This document shows positions 44,698 to 53,753 of a DNA stretch of 64,000 nt, piece by piece. Made by a program: the position numbers and the translations under genes. Source of the stretch: an uncultured Aquiluna sp. GTDB taxonomy: Bacteria; Actinomycetota; Actinomycetes; Actinomycetales; Microbacteriaceae. Location of the stretch: the NCBI GenBank assembly GCA_905182225.1, contig CAJJAJ010000010.1, forward strand, positions 1 through 64,000. The letters run 5' to 3'. The notes beneath the pieces are model-generated. The model had not been told where the DNA came from and did no database searches. It saw only the letters and a list, made by a program, of their open reading frames with translations. The first letter of the stretch is position 1. Each line of letters starts with the position of its first letter.

Positions 44698-46977
44698 CTA
44701 GAGCTTTGTTATTGGTGCCATTTTCACAAGTAGCCGCTTTGTAACACCTGATTCAAAACGAACCTCGGCGGTTTGCCTTGGGTTTTGACCCGACACACTG
44801 ATCACGGCGCCCTCGCCGAAAGTGTCGTGATTGACTCGGTCGCCTACTGCAAGCTCAAGGTCCTTGTTGTCCCGGACCGCACTTGGTGAGTTGATTGCAC
44901 CCTTCCATTTTGAAGGCTCTCTCGTGAATCCAACGGACCGCTCATAGGCCCTATCGGTTGATCGTTCGGTTCCCTCGGCCTCAACAAGTTCCTGGGGTAT
45001 GTCGGCCAAGAACATCGAGGTGGTGAAACCAGAGGTGTTCCCAAAAATCGTTCGCTGAAGCGCATGAGAGACAAACAGTTGCTCGCGGGCCCTGGTCATA
45101 CCGACATACATCAGTCGTCGTTCCTCCTGCAACCCTCCGGGCTCATCAAAAGACCTGATGTGAGGCAGTGTTCCCTGCTCAAGACCAATCATGAAAACAA
45201 CCTGATACTCAAGCCCCTTGGCGGTGTGAAGCGTCATCAAAGAAATGCTGCCGGATTCATCCTCGATCTCATCCGCGGCCGCCGAAAGCGTAACTTCCGC
45301 AAGGTAGTCGGCAACAGTGCCCTCCGGATACTGCGCTTGCCACTCGAATAGCTGTCCGAGCAAGGCATCTAAGTTTTCAACCCTTGCCTCATCTTGGGGG
45401 TCCCTTGATAGCTCCAGCTCGGAGCGATAGCCGCTCCTGGTTAGGGCTAACTTCAAAACCTCGGCCGGGCCATCAGTAACAGTCATTGCTTCTAATTCGT
45501 TGAGCAGTTCCCCAAAAGCCATCACAGATGCTTGAAGTTTGGGCCCAAGTTGCAAGTCGGAAGCAAATAAGAGTGCTTGTCGAAAGCTCATTTCATTTGT
45601 CCTGGCGAACTGAGCAATTTTTAGCTCAGTCTTCTGACCGATGCCACGAGTCGGGATATTTATGACTCTTCTTACGGCCTCATCATTGCGCCCATTCGAA
45701 ATTGCGGACAAGTAGGCCAACGCGTCTTTGATTTCTCTACGCTCAAAAAACTTCAAGCCCCCGATAACCGCATAGGGGATCTGCTGGCTCTTGAGCTCAG
45801 CCTCTAAAGATGGCGTCAGTGAGTTGGTACGGTACAGGACCGAGATGTCTCGGTAATTGACGCCTTCGTCGTGCAGCTTCTTGACTCTATCTACGACAAA
45901 AGCTGCTTCATTTCGCTCGTCGTAAGCGGTGAACATGGTGATCTTGTCACCAGCGCCCGAATCGGTCCAAAGGTTTTTAGCTGGTCGATAAGGGTTTTGC
46001 GAAATAACTGCGTTCGCAGCCGAAAGTATGTTTTGAGTGGAGCGGTAATTTTGCTCGAGGAGAATAGTCTCTGCTCCCGGGAAATCGCGCTCAAACTCAG
46101 TAATGTTCCTTATCGAAGCTCCGCGGAATGCGTAAATTGACTGGTCCGAGTCTCCAACAACGGTTAGGTCAGCCGGGCCAAGGACCTCTCCGGTTTGCTC
46201 ATCAAAAATTGCATGTTCCTCCGGCAATGGCCTGGTGAACTCTCGAATCAGTGCGTATTGGGCATGGTTGGTGTCCTGGTACTCATCGACCAGCACGTGA
46301 CGGAAACGCTTTTGATACCTAGCGCGAAGTTCCGGAAATGCCTGGAATAGGCCCACAGTCTCAACAATTAGGTCATCAAAATCAAAGGCGTTGTTTCTGC
46401 GCAGTTCGGACGTGTAGGCCTGGAAAACCTCGGCAACCAGTCGCTCTCTGGGGTTCGAGCGATCAGCATTTCGAGCGAAGTCCTCAGCGTCTTTCAATTC
46501 GTTTTTAGCATTGGAGATTATTGCGGCTGCCTGCGAAGGTTTTATGTCCGCATCTTCTGCGCCAGCTTCTCGAAGCAGTCGCTTCAATAGCGCACGAGTG
46601 TCTCCAGTGTCATAGACACTGAAGTTTGAGTCGTGGCCGAGACGTTGGGCCTCGCGTCTAAGGATTTGCAGGCAAGCGGAGTGGAAGGTCTTGAGCCACA
46701 TGCCCTGACCGGCCTGACCGATCAGGCTCTCAACCCGTTCCCTCATTTCGGCCGCAGCTTTATTGGTGAATGTAATAGCAAGAATCTGAGATGGCCAAAT
46801 TTCTTTATTGGCTAGCATGTGTGCCATGCGGTGAGTTAACACCCTGGTCTTACCGGACCCAGCTCCAGCGACAATTAGCAGCGCTCGTCCTCGATAGCGC
46901 ACTGCCTGCTGCTGCTGCGGGTTTAGCCCGGTTAGTAAATCATCCGGGTTCGGTTGCTCAAAAATCTCTAACGACAT
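44698..46977 (-). CDS. pcrA: UvrD/PcrA-type ATP-dependent DNA helicase
   Basis: A 759-residue superfamily 1A helicase. Motifs in order are the Q-motif GLNPQQQQAVRY, Walker A GAGSGKTRVLTHRMAHML, VDEYQDTN (motif II), GDSDQSIYAFRGA (III), LEQNYRST (IV), LMTLHTAKGLEY (V) and VGMTRAREQLFV (VI). A C-terminal Tudor-like domain follows (VGDRVNHDTFGEGAVISV), typical of PcrA that binds RNA polymerase. It unwinds DNA in repair and replication restart. A TAAGCT box overlapping the upstream stop codon lies 7 bases before the ATG. Confidence 0.95.
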   Translation of the reverse strand: MSLEIFEQPNPDDLLTGLNPQQQQAVRYRGRALLIVAGAGSGKTRVLTHRMAHMLANKEIWPSQILAITFTNKAAAEMRERVESLIGQAGQGMWLKTFHSACLQILRREAQRLGHDSNFSVYDTGDTRALLKRLLREAGAEDADIKPSQAAAIISNAKNELKDAEDFARNADRSNPRERLVAEVFQAYTSELRRNNAFDFDDLIVETVGLFQAFPELRARYQKRFRHVLVDEYQDTNHAQYALIREFTRPLPEEHAIFDEQTGEVLGPADLTVVGDSDQSIYAFRGASIRNITEFERDFPGAETILLEQNYRSTQNILSAANAVISQNPYRPAKNLWTDSGAGDKITMFTAYDERNEAAFVVDRVKKLHDEGVNYRDISVLYRTNSLTPSLEAELKSQQIPYAVIGGLKFFERREIKDALAYLSAISNGRNDEAVRRVINIPTRGIGQKTELKIAQFARTNEMSFRQALLFASDLQLGPKLQASVMAFGELLNELEAMTVTDGPAEVLKLALTRSGYRSELELSRDPQDEARVENLDALLGQLFEWQAQYPEGTVADYLAEVTLSAAADEIEDESGSISLMTLHTAKGLEYQVVFMIGLEQGTLPHIRSFDEPGGLQEERRLMYVGMTRAREQLFVSHALQRTIFGNTSGFTTSMFLADIPQELVEAEGTERSTDRAYERSVGFTREPSKWKGAINSPSAVRDNKDLELAVGDRVNHDTFGEGAVISVSGQNPRQTAEVRFESGVTKRLLVKMAPITKL

Positions 46978-46984
46978 CGCAGGT

Positions 46985-46990
46985 AGCTTA
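46985..46990 (-). promoter_or_regulatory. -10 box of pcrA, built on a stop codon
   Basis: The minus strand reads TAAGCT, 7 bases before the ATG at 46977. TAA (46988-46990) is the stop codon of the glycerophosphodiesterase gene. Confidence 0.5.
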
Positions 46991-47821
46991 GGTCAGGTCG
47001 GCTACGGTTTTGATCAACAGATCGGGCTGATCGGCAAAAATTCCATCGACTCCCGTCGAAACAAGACGTTCAAACCATTTTTCGACATTTCCCTCGGCTG
47101 TTTCCAGGCGGGCTGTGAAAGCATAGATTTCAAGCCCCATCTTTTTCGCCCGAGCCACAAGATCACCTGTCAGAACCATGGACATCGCAACGGACACAGC
47201 ATCGAAGTTATCAGCGATTTCAACGAGTAAGTCATCCGTTAGTTCTGTTATGCCCTCGGGCAGAGTGTCCCTGGCACTCAGAAACACGTAACTAATTTCT
47301 GGCCCAATCTCAAGTTTGGCTCTTTTTAGAAATTCGAACTCGAAGCTCTCGAGGCTAATTTTCATGCCGCGGCTTGACCAGTCGCTTTGCTCCAGCAGAG
47401 CCTTTACTTCCTGGATCGGGTCTATTCCGAGAGCCTCAAAATGTGCACCGTGCTTTATCTCGATGATCAGGTGCTTGCCATTGAATTGCTGGTGTCCCAA
47501 AAGCTGGCGGAGGGTTGGCACAAAGTATTTTCCGTCTTGGGAAGCCGAATCAACTCTGCCGTCTGGATAGCGTTCCTTGGCTCGTAGCCTTGAGACGTCA
47601 TCCTTTGTGAGTTGGTCGATCTTGGTTGACAGGAAGCTGTGGTCGTTGATGTCGGTAGTGCTGGCTAGATCTAGATCGTGGCGAATGACTGCTTGACCAT
47701 CCTTGGTGAAGACCACATCAAACTCGACGGCATCCGCGCCCTGCTCAAAAGCTAACTCCATCGACTCAATGGTGTTTTCCGGCAGATAACCGCACGCCCC
47801 GCGATGACCAAAAACCAGCAC
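46988..47821 (-). CDS. Glycerophosphodiester phosphodiesterase family protein
   Basis: About 277 residues of the GDPD TIM-barrel fold: FGHRGACGYLPENT with the catalytic HR and the EN pair, GADAVEFDVVFTKDGQAVIRHD with the metal-binding Glu/Asp and second catalytic His, and LIIEIKHG. No signal peptide is present, so it is cytosolic. It hydrolyses glycerophosphodiesters to glycerol-3-phosphate and an alcohol. The GTG at 47821 was preferred because it lies just past the guaA stop. A TTG at 47836 overlapping guaA would add 5 residues. Confidence 0.87.
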   Translation of the reverse strand: MLVFGHRGACGYLPENTIESMELAFEQGADAVEFDVVFTKDGQAVIRHDLDLASTTDINDHSFLSTKIDQLTKDDVSRLRAKERYPDGRVDSASQDGKYFVPTLRQLLGHQQFNGKHLIIEIKHGAHFEALGIDPIQEVKALLEQSDWSSRGMKISLESFEFEFLKRAKLEIGPEISYVFLSARDTLPEGITELTDDLLVEIADNFDAVSVAMSMVLTGDLVARAKKMGLEIYAFTARLETAEGNVEKWFERLVSTGVDGIFADQPDLLIKTVADLT

Positions 47822-47822
47822 G

Positions 47823-49376
47823 CTATTCCCACTCAATCGTGCCCGGAGGCTTTGAGGTGATATCCAGCACGACCCGATTCACATCTGGAACTTCATTGGT
47901 GATGCGATTGGAAATTTTTGCCAGCAAGTCATAGGGCAATCTAGACCAGTCGGCCGTCATTGCGTCTTCCGATGAGACAGGCCGAAGCACGATTGGGTGG
48001 CCGTAGCTTCTGCCATCTCCCTGAACCCCTACCGAGCGCACGTCGGCCAAAAGAACAACCGGGCACTGCCAGATTTCAGCATCTTTGCCGGCTTCCGAAA
48101 GTTCTTCTCGAACAATTGCGTCCGCCTTACGAAGTAAATCAAGTCTTTCTTTTGTTACCTCGCCGACAATTCGAATCCCGAGACCGGGACCCGGGAACGG
48201 TTGCCTGGAAACTATCTCGTCCGGAAGCCCTAATTCAGCGCCTATTGCCCGCACCTCATCCTTGAATAACTCCCGAAGTGGCTCAATTAGCTCAAATTGC
48301 AGATCCTCTGGAAGGCCCCCTACGTTGTGGTGGCTCTTAATTCCAGCTGTTGCGCCGCCACCGGATTCAACCACATCCGGATAAAGCGTTCCCTGAACCA
48401 AGAACTTTATTGGTCGATTATCAGCCTTGGCCTCGGCGATGAGCTTCTGCTCCGCCTTTTCAAAGCTACGAATAAACTCGCGTCCGATGATCTTGCGCTT
48501 TTGCTCTGGATCACTGACGCCAGCAAGTGCTGATAAAAAGACATCCTCGGCGCTCTCGGTTACTAACCTGATTCCAGTTGCCGCGACGTAGTCGCGCTCA
48601 ACCTGCTCTTTTTCACCCTCACGCAATAAACCGTGATCGACGAATACTGCCGTTAGCTGGTCTCCAATGGCCTTATGAACCAGTGCGGCGGCGACCGCTG
48701 AGTCAACCCCGCCGGACAACCCGCATATGACCCTGGCATCTCCAACCTGCGCACGAATTTTGGCAACCTGTTCAGCGATCACATTTCCAGAATTCCAAGT
48801 TGGCTCAATCCCGGCTCCAACGTAAAGAAAGTTTTCTAGGACTCGTTGGCCCTGGTCGGAGTGGACCACCTCTGGGTGCCACTGAACGCCGTAAATCTTG
48901 CGCTCTTTGGATTCAAAGGCCGCAACTGGAGTTGTGGCAGTGGAGGCCAAAACATCAAAGCCCTCAGGAGCCTGAACGACCTGATCACCGTGACTCATCC
49001 AGCAAACCTGGGATAGCGGTTGACCACTCAAAAGCGTTCCAGACTTGTTCACCGTGAGGTCCGTGCCGCCGTATTCCTTTTTGCCAGTCTTGTCCACTCG
49101 ACCACCTAAGTGATGGGCAAGAACTTGAAAACCGTAGCAAATACCCAGAATTGGAACGCCAAGCTCCAAAATCTTTGAATCAAGAGCTGGTGACCCGTCC
49201 TCATAGACGCTTGAGGGACCGCCAGAAAGAATAATTGCCGCCGGTTCTTTGGCTGCAATCTCGGCCGCTGTGACGCTGTGGTGAACAATCTCCGAATAAA
49301 CATTGGCTTCGCGAACGCGCCTGGCTATCAGCTGAGCGTACTGAGCTCCAAAGTCAACAACTAGTACCGGCTTCAT
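47823..49376 (-). CDS. guaA: GMP synthase (glutamine-hydrolysing)
   Basis: A 517-residue enzyme converting XMP to GMP. The class I glutamine amidotransferase domain has [12 protein letters not shown], the nucleophile in [15 protein letters not shown] and the His-Glu pair in GVQWHPEV. The PP-loop ATP pyrophosphatase domain has [16 protein letters not shown]. The C-terminal dimerisation domain ends KPPGTIEWE as usual. Its ATGA start overlaps the DUF3817 stop. With guaB at 57749-59254 it completes the IMP to GMP branch in this window. Confidence 0.96.
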   Translation of the reverse strand: MKPVLVVDFGAQYAQLIARRVREANVYSEIVHHSVTAAEIAAKEPAAIILSGGPSSVYEDGSPALDSKILELGVPILGICYGFQVLAHHLGGRVDKTGKKEYGGTDLTVNKSGTLLSGQPLSQVCWMSHGDQVVQAPEGFDVLASTATTPVAAFESKERKIYGVQWHPEVVHSDQGQRVLENFLYVGAGIEPTWNSGNVIAEQVAKIRAQVGDARVICGLSGGVDSAVAAALVHKAIGDQLTAVFVDHGLLREGEKEQVERDYVAATGIRLVTESAEDVFLSALAGVSDPEQKRKIIGREFIRSFEKAEQKLIAEAKADNRPIKFLVQGTLYPDVVESGGGATAGIKSHHNVGGLPEDLQFELIEPLRELFKDEVRAIGAELGLPDEIVSRQPFPGPGLGIRIVGEVTKERLDLLRKADAIVREELSEAGKDAEIWQCPVVLLADVRSVGVQGDGRSYGHPIVLRPVSSEDAMTADWSRLPYDLLAKISNRITNEVPDVNRVVLDITSKPPGTIEWE

Positions 49377-49807
49377 TTGCCCTCCAGTTTTGCAAGCTGT
49401 TCATGCGCCATTTTGGCGTAGCGGTTCTCGGTGTAAAAGCTCAAAAACGGTATGACGCCGCCCAGGGCAATCAGCAAGAACCTAGTGAACGACCAGCGCA
49501 TGAGGGTCCAGATTCTGAAGTCCGCAAATAGATAAACCACATAGAGCCAGCCGTGGACAATTAGGATCCAAACCGTCAGATTGAAACCGACATCGGGCAA
49601 GCCTTCGCCGTCAACGCCGTACTGTTCAAAACTAAAAAATCCGTTTGGACCGAGCAGCCAGAGATCAAAACCTAAAAATGGCAGGCGTCGAATGCCCCAG
49701 GTAATCATCAATAAAATCAAGAACCCGCCAGTTACATAAGAAGAAGCCTTATAAAAGCGGAGAACTTTTTTTATTTGAGGAACTTGAGCTGGATTCGGGC
49801 TTGACAT
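49373..49807 (-). CDS. DUF3817 small membrane protein
   Basis: A 144-residue protein with three or four hydrophobic segments: an N-terminal [20 protein letters not shown], a middle [19 protein letters not shown] and a last [15 protein letters not shown]. The WxxxHGWLY-type stretch is typical of DUF3817 proteins, which often precede guaA in actinobacteria; their function is unknown. The start is the ATG 7 bases after a TAAACT box. It overlaps guaA by 4 bases, so the two are coupled. Confidence 0.82.
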   Translation of the reverse strand: MSSPNPAQVPQIKKVLRFYKASSYVTGGFLILLMITWGIRRLPFLGFDLWLLGPNGFFSFEQYGVDGEGLPDVGFNLTVWILIVHGWLYVVYLFADFRIWTLMRWSFTRFLLIALGGVIPFLSFYTENRYAKMAHEQLAKLEGK

Positions 49808-49814
49808 GCTCTTG

Positions 49815-49820
49815 AGTTTA
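49815..49820 (-). promoter_or_regulatory. -10 box of the DUF3817-guaA unit, built on a stop codon
   Basis: The minus strand reads TAAACT, 7 bases before the ATG at 49807. TAA (49818-49820) is the ptsI stop codon. Confidence 0.5.
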
Positions 49821-51449
49821 CTTTGCTGAGATTGCAGCAAGGGCCGCTAAGGCCGCAGATTTTGCTTGATCGGCGTCAAGGCCCGTGAGCGCTGCCTCAA
49901 AAACTTCTTTGGCCTGTTGCTTTGTCACGGAGCTCAGAGCCTGTCTGACTATTCCCACCTGAGAACGAGACGAAGACACTGACTGGAACCCCATGCCGGC
50001 AAGAACTACGCCGAAGGCTGGATCCGAGGCGCTCTCACCGCAAACGCCCGAAGAAACTCCAGCTTCTTGGCAGACAATCGCAATTTGCTCCAGCGATCTC
50101 AATAGCGCCGGTTGCCATGGATTTAACATCGCCCCTAGGGCAGGATTCATGCGGTCGGCCGCAAATAGGTATTGTGATAAATCGTTGGTGCCCACCGAGA
50201 TAAAGTCCAAGACACCAGCTAGTTGTGCAATCTGATAGACGATGCTCGGCGTTTCCACCATGATTCCGACCTTGAACTTTCCGGCTTCCCTGGCAAGCGC
50301 GGCGAACTCAATCGCCTCGGAGTAAGTCGAAACCATCGGGGCCATCACCCAAACTTCGCGGCCCGATTGCTCTCTTGCGATTTCGAGGCTTTCCAGTTGA
50401 TCAACAATAAAGTCTCGGTGATTCTCAATCAGGCGATATCCGCGGACGCCCAGTGCCGGATTTTCTTCGTCACCCATGTCCAAAAACGGAACAGGCTTGT
50501 CGCTACCGGCATCGATGGTGCGGACAACAATTGGCCCGGCTGGAGCCGCCTTCAAAATCTCTGTGTAGCTAGCGGCCTGAGACTGCTTAGTCGGCCGGGT
50601 CTTGGCAGACAAATAAAGTAGCTCAGTTCTAAAGAGCCCCACCCCTTCAGCCGCCGAGGCACTGGCCGCAATCGCGTCTTCCAGCGAACCAATATTTGCG
50701 CGAACCGGAATGATCGGATCCTCGCTTTTTGCGATGAAAGATAGAGCTTCGGTGATGTCACTTTCCTGGCCATCCACCACAACGCGATCCCCCACCGGGT
50801 CAACTAGGACCTGCATCCCGTCAACCAAGTCTTTGGCCTGCTGACATGAAACAACCGCTGGGATCGATTTTGATCTGCAGATGATTGCAGTGTGTGAGGT
50901 CGGGCCGCCCTGGATGGTTACCACCCCGACAACCGCCTCAGTGAATTGCGCGGTATCAGCCGGTGAGAAATCCTCACCCACAATCACGAACCTTCCAGTG
51001 GTAGGAATATCCAGTCCAAGTGAAATGCCCGCGATCGAGGCGGCAACTCTTCTGGCAAGGTCGCGAATATCGTTTAGGCGCTCCTCAAAAGTAGCGTCTC
51101 CTGCAAAAATATCGGCGTATTCTTCAACCGCGTTAATAAAAGCGGTGCCGGCATTCCAGCCATGCGAGATCTGATCCGATGCAGTTTCGAATAGCTCTTC
51201 ATCTTCCAGCAGCATGATCAGGGCCTCGAAAATTTCAGCGGAGGTCTCGCCTGCCTTTTCGGCTAGGCCATTCATCTCCAGTGAAACTGCCGCGATGGCA
51301 GTCTTCAGGCTTTCTGTTTCCAGAGCTTTGTCACCGGAGTGCTTAGCCGCATTTGGCAATGAAGCTACAGGCTTTACTCGAAATACTTCGGCGGCGACGG
51401 AGCCCAGCCCCACGCCCATGCCTGTAAGAATTGTGCCGCTGTCTAGCAA
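49818..51449 (-). CDS. ptsI: PTS enzyme I (phosphoenolpyruvate-protein phosphotransferase)
   Basis: A 543-residue enzyme I that autophosphorylates from PEP and phosphorylates HPr. The phosphohistidine loop is QGGPTSHTAIICRS, preceded by the HPr-binding helical domain. The PEP-binding barrel shows LFRTELLYL, VRTIDAGSDKPVPF, PALGVRGYRL, GIMVETPS, FISVGTNDLSQYLFAADR and the active cysteine in GVCGESASDP. It lies 2 bases after ptsH and ends the mannitol/PTS cluster. Confidence 0.95.
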   Translation of the reverse strand: MLDSGTILTGMGVGLGSVAAEVFRVKPVASLPNAAKHSGDKALETESLKTAIAAVSLEMNGLAEKAGETSAEIFEALIMLLEDEELFETASDQISHGWNAGTAFINAVEEYADIFAGDATFEERLNDIRDLARRVAASIAGISLGLDIPTTGRFVIVGEDFSPADTAQFTEAVVGVVTIQGGPTSHTAIICRSKSIPAVVSCQQAKDLVDGMQVLVDPVGDRVVVDGQESDITEALSFIAKSEDPIIPVRANIGSLEDAIAASASAAEGVGLFRTELLYLSAKTRPTKQSQAASYTEILKAAPAGPIVVRTIDAGSDKPVPFLDMGDEENPALGVRGYRLIENHRDFIVDQLESLEIAREQSGREVWVMAPMVSTYSEAIEFAALAREAGKFKVGIMVETPSIVYQIAQLAGVLDFISVGTNDLSQYLFAADRMNPALGAMLNPWQPALLRSLEQIAIVCQEAGVSSGVCGESASDPAFGVVLAGMGFQSVSSSRSQVGIVRQALSSVTKQQAKEVFEAALTGLDADQAKSAALAALAAISAK

Positions 51450-51451
51450 AT

Positions 51452-51721
51452 CTAGCCCTTCAAAAAATCTTGAACCTGGGCGATTAGGGCAGTGGCTTCA
51501 GCCTCGTCATCAGAGTCAACTTCTATGGTCAACTCTTCACCCGTCTTAGCCTTTAGGGCCATCATGCGAAGCGGCGAGTTTGCTTTAGCTAACTCCTGAC
51601 CAGCCTTGCCAATTCGAACCTCTAGGCCTGACTCCTTTACTAGCTTCACTATCTGTCCAGCGGGCCTGGCGTGCAGGCCAATCGGATCCAATACGGTAAC
51701 TGAGCCATTTATTGTGGCCAT
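51452..51721 (-). CDS. ptsH: HPr phosphocarrier protein
   Basis: An 89-residue HPr. The phosphorylated histidine is in DPIGLHARPAGQIV near residue 17. The region of regulatory Ser46 reads ANSPLRMMALKAKTGEE, with a serine at the expected place. GAAGGGAAAAAC precedes the ATG. It carries phosphate from enzyme I to the IIA proteins, which in this window are the mannitol IIA and the orphan IIA at 4986-5432. Confidence 0.95.
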   Translation of the reverse strand: MATINGSVTVLDPIGLHARPAGQIVKLVKESGLEVRIGKAGQELAKANSPLRMMALKAKTGEELTIEVDSDDEAEATALIAQVQDFLKG

Positions 51722-51783
51722 TGTTTTTCCCTTCGAAGTTCTAATAAAAAATACTAACTAACTCCCGGCGTCATACCGGCTGG

Positions 51784-52926
51784 TCATTTGTGACTTAGGG
51801 CCCCTTGATGTTTCGCTATTGCCCGCTCCAGTGAGCCAGCCAATTGATGTTCTGGGCTAATTCCACAAACCTCTTGTGCAAATTCTGAGGGCGTCAATGC
51901 CCCGAGCTTAGAGTTCAACAGAGCTATCTCAGGGTCGTTTTGGCTCATGAAATCCAAAGAAGCCTCAACCACTTCCAGCAGCGCGCTGGGCTCTTCGCCG
52001 AGCTCAGCCAAAAGCGCTGCCGGCCCAATAAGACGTTCAAACCTAGATAGCTTTCTCAAAGGCTGTCTTCCAACTCGCTCCACCTGATCGTCAAGTAAAG
52101 GGTTTGCTAGTCGCAGCAGCGTTCTGTGGACATATTTTGCGTGCTCATTCGAATCAAAGTCGTGCTTGGTGACAAGAGCCATGGAGGTTTCTTCCATTAC
52201 TCGGGCTACAGCATCACGGACAATCAGATCCCTTAGTGATCCGGCGATTGTGTCATGGCCGTTGCGCTGACCCAAGTACGCAATCGTCAAGTGCGCGGTG
52301 TTCACCGTATAGAGCTTTCGCTCAATAAAAGGCTGAAGATCATCGACCATGGTTGCCGCAGGAATCTTTAGATCAGTTCCAGCTAGCCCACTTTTGTCGA
52401 TGACCCATTCGCAAAAGCTTTCGGCAGCAACGTCTGGTTCACTATCTGCTTGCTGCATTGGAACGATCCGGTCGACAGCGGTATTAGCAAAAAAGATGTT
52501 TTTGGGAAGTCTCTCGAGAGTCTCCAATATATTGGACCACAAAATATCCGTGGCATTGATCGCGTTTTCGCAGGCCATTATGACAAGCGGAGAATCACTT
52601 GACCGTGCTTGAATGCCCCGAGCAATTACTGGCGCAATAGCGGGCAGAATATTCGTCCCAACTGATGCGGTAATTACATCGGCTTGGCCGATGGCTGCTA
52701 TCAGAGCGGCTTCGTCCGCGGTTGAGTCCAGAACTTCAAAGTTTTCGTAGTGGGTTTCTTTTTTGGCTTCGCCAAGTTCGAAAAGGCTGTACCCGATGGA
52801 GGATCGCAACTTGGCGATCAGCTCTTTATTCACATCAGCAAAAGTCACAAAGTAGCCGGCATCCTGCAGAACTGCCCCGATGAAGCCTCGCCCGATGTTT
52901 CCGGCTCCGAAGTGGACTGCCCGCAT
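51784..52926 (-). CDS. mtlD: Mannitol-1-phosphate 5-dehydrogenase
   Basis: A 380-residue polyol dehydrogenase of the long-chain mannitol family. The NAD-binding start is AVHFGAGNIGRGFIGAVL, DRIVPMQ follows, and the catalytic region is AHLTIAYLGQRNGHDTI with the conserved Lys in FIERKLYTVNTAH. It oxidises mannitol-1-phosphate to fructose-6-phosphate. AGGAG precedes the ATG. It lies 86 bases after the mannitol IIA gene, in the gap noted only for weak repeats. Confidence 0.94.
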   Translation of the reverse strand: MRAVHFGAGNIGRGFIGAVLQDAGYFVTFADVNKELIAKLRSSIGYSLFELGEAKKETHYENFEVLDSTADEAALIAAIGQADVITASVGTNILPAIAPVIARGIQARSSDSPLVIMACENAINATDILWSNILETLERLPKNIFFANTAVDRIVPMQQADSEPDVAAESFCEWVIDKSGLAGTDLKIPAATMVDDLQPFIERKLYTVNTAHLTIAYLGQRNGHDTIAGSLRDLIVRDAVARVMEETSMALVTKHDFDSNEHAKYVHRTLLRLANPLLDDQVERVGRQPLRKLSRFERLIGPAALLAELGEEPSALLEVVEASLDFMSQNDPEIALLNSKLGALTPSEFAQEVCGISPEHQLAGSLERAIAKHQGALSHK

Positions 52927-53012
52927 AGTTTTTTCTCCTGTGACTGTTCTGAGTGCTACTAGATTTTGTCTTGCTCAGTGGCTATTTGATTTTTTCTTAC
53001 TTTGACGTATAG

Positions 53013-53444
53013 CTAGTCGTTGCCAAGAAGCAGCTGAGCAATTTCCTCGGGGTTGTCCGAGTTTTGCAAAATTGCCAACTTGTCCTCGTCTTGAATCATT
53101 TCGGCCAAATTGCCGAGCAGCTCCACGTGTCCATCACCCTTCGAGGCGATACCAAGAATGCAAGTAACTTCATCATCGGCCCACTCAATTGGCTGTGCCA
53201 ATCGAATAAACACCAGCTGATCGAAAATAACGTGCGCACGTGATTCGTCAGTTCCATGCGGAATGGCAAAGCCCATGCCGATGGCGGAAGGAAAGATCTC
53301 TTCTCGCTCCCACATCGCGTCTGCATAGTCGCTTGTTGCCGCGCCTAGCTTAACTAGTAGCTTGCCGCAGATGTCCACAGCCTCCTCCGGAGAGGAGGCT
53401 GTGGCATCTAGCTTTATTCCGGCCTGTTGGACTAAATCAGTCAT
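53013..53444 (-). CDS. mtlF: Mannitol PTS EIIA component
   Basis: A 143-residue EIIA-2 domain protein. The phosphohistidine is in GMGFAIPHGTDESR, the mannitol/fructose form, in contrast to the AHA form of the orphan IIA. It accepts phosphate from HPr and gives it to IIB. The start overlaps the IIB gene by 8 bases. Here IIA, IIB and IIC are three separate genes, while in enteric bacteria they form a single MtlA polypeptide. Confidence 0.9.
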   Translation of the reverse strand: MTDLVQQAGIKLDATASSPEEAVDICGKLLVKLGAATSDYADAMWEREEIFPSAIGMGFAIPHGTDESRAHVIFDQLVFIRLAQPIEWADDEVTCILGIASKGDGHVELLGNLAEMIQDEDKLAILQNSDNPEEIAQLLLGND

Positions 53445-53751
53445 CGCTGATGTCGTCGCCCGACTTTATTCTTGACACGACCTCAGCGATTTTTAGATCG
53501 CCCAGAAACATGTCAAACATGATCACCACAGAGTTCGGCACCGCTTGTTTGGCCCTTGAGCCAAGTCCGCGGTGACAAAGAACTAAATCGTGTTCAGTTT
53601 CAGTCAGTTGGTTCACAGGGGAATGGGTCACTGAGACCTCTTGGGCCTTCAGTTGCTTAGCAAGCTGCTTCGCAACCATTACAGATGAGCCCATTCCGGC
53701 CTCGCAAGCAACAACTATGTTCTTGACAGAGGCACCCGATATAGTCGCCAT
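53437..53751 (-). CDS. Mannitol PTS EIIB component
   Basis: A 104-residue EIIB with the phosphocysteine loop VACEAGMGSSVMVAKQLAKQ, matching the mannitol IIB form. It passes phosphate to mannitol during transport. It lies between IIC (2 bases away) and IIA (overlapping), so the three are one transcription unit. Confidence 0.9.
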   Translation of the reverse strand: MATISGASVKNIVVACEAGMGSSVMVAKQLAKQLKAQEVSVTHSPVNQLTETEHDLVLCHRGLGSRAKQAVPNSVVIMFDMFLGDLKIAEVVSRIKSGDDISDD

Positions 53752-53753
53752 AA

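Noticed and set aside
52927-53012. CTGAG...CTCAG repeat before mtlD
   Set aside because: Only five pairs around a 20-base loop; could be chance.
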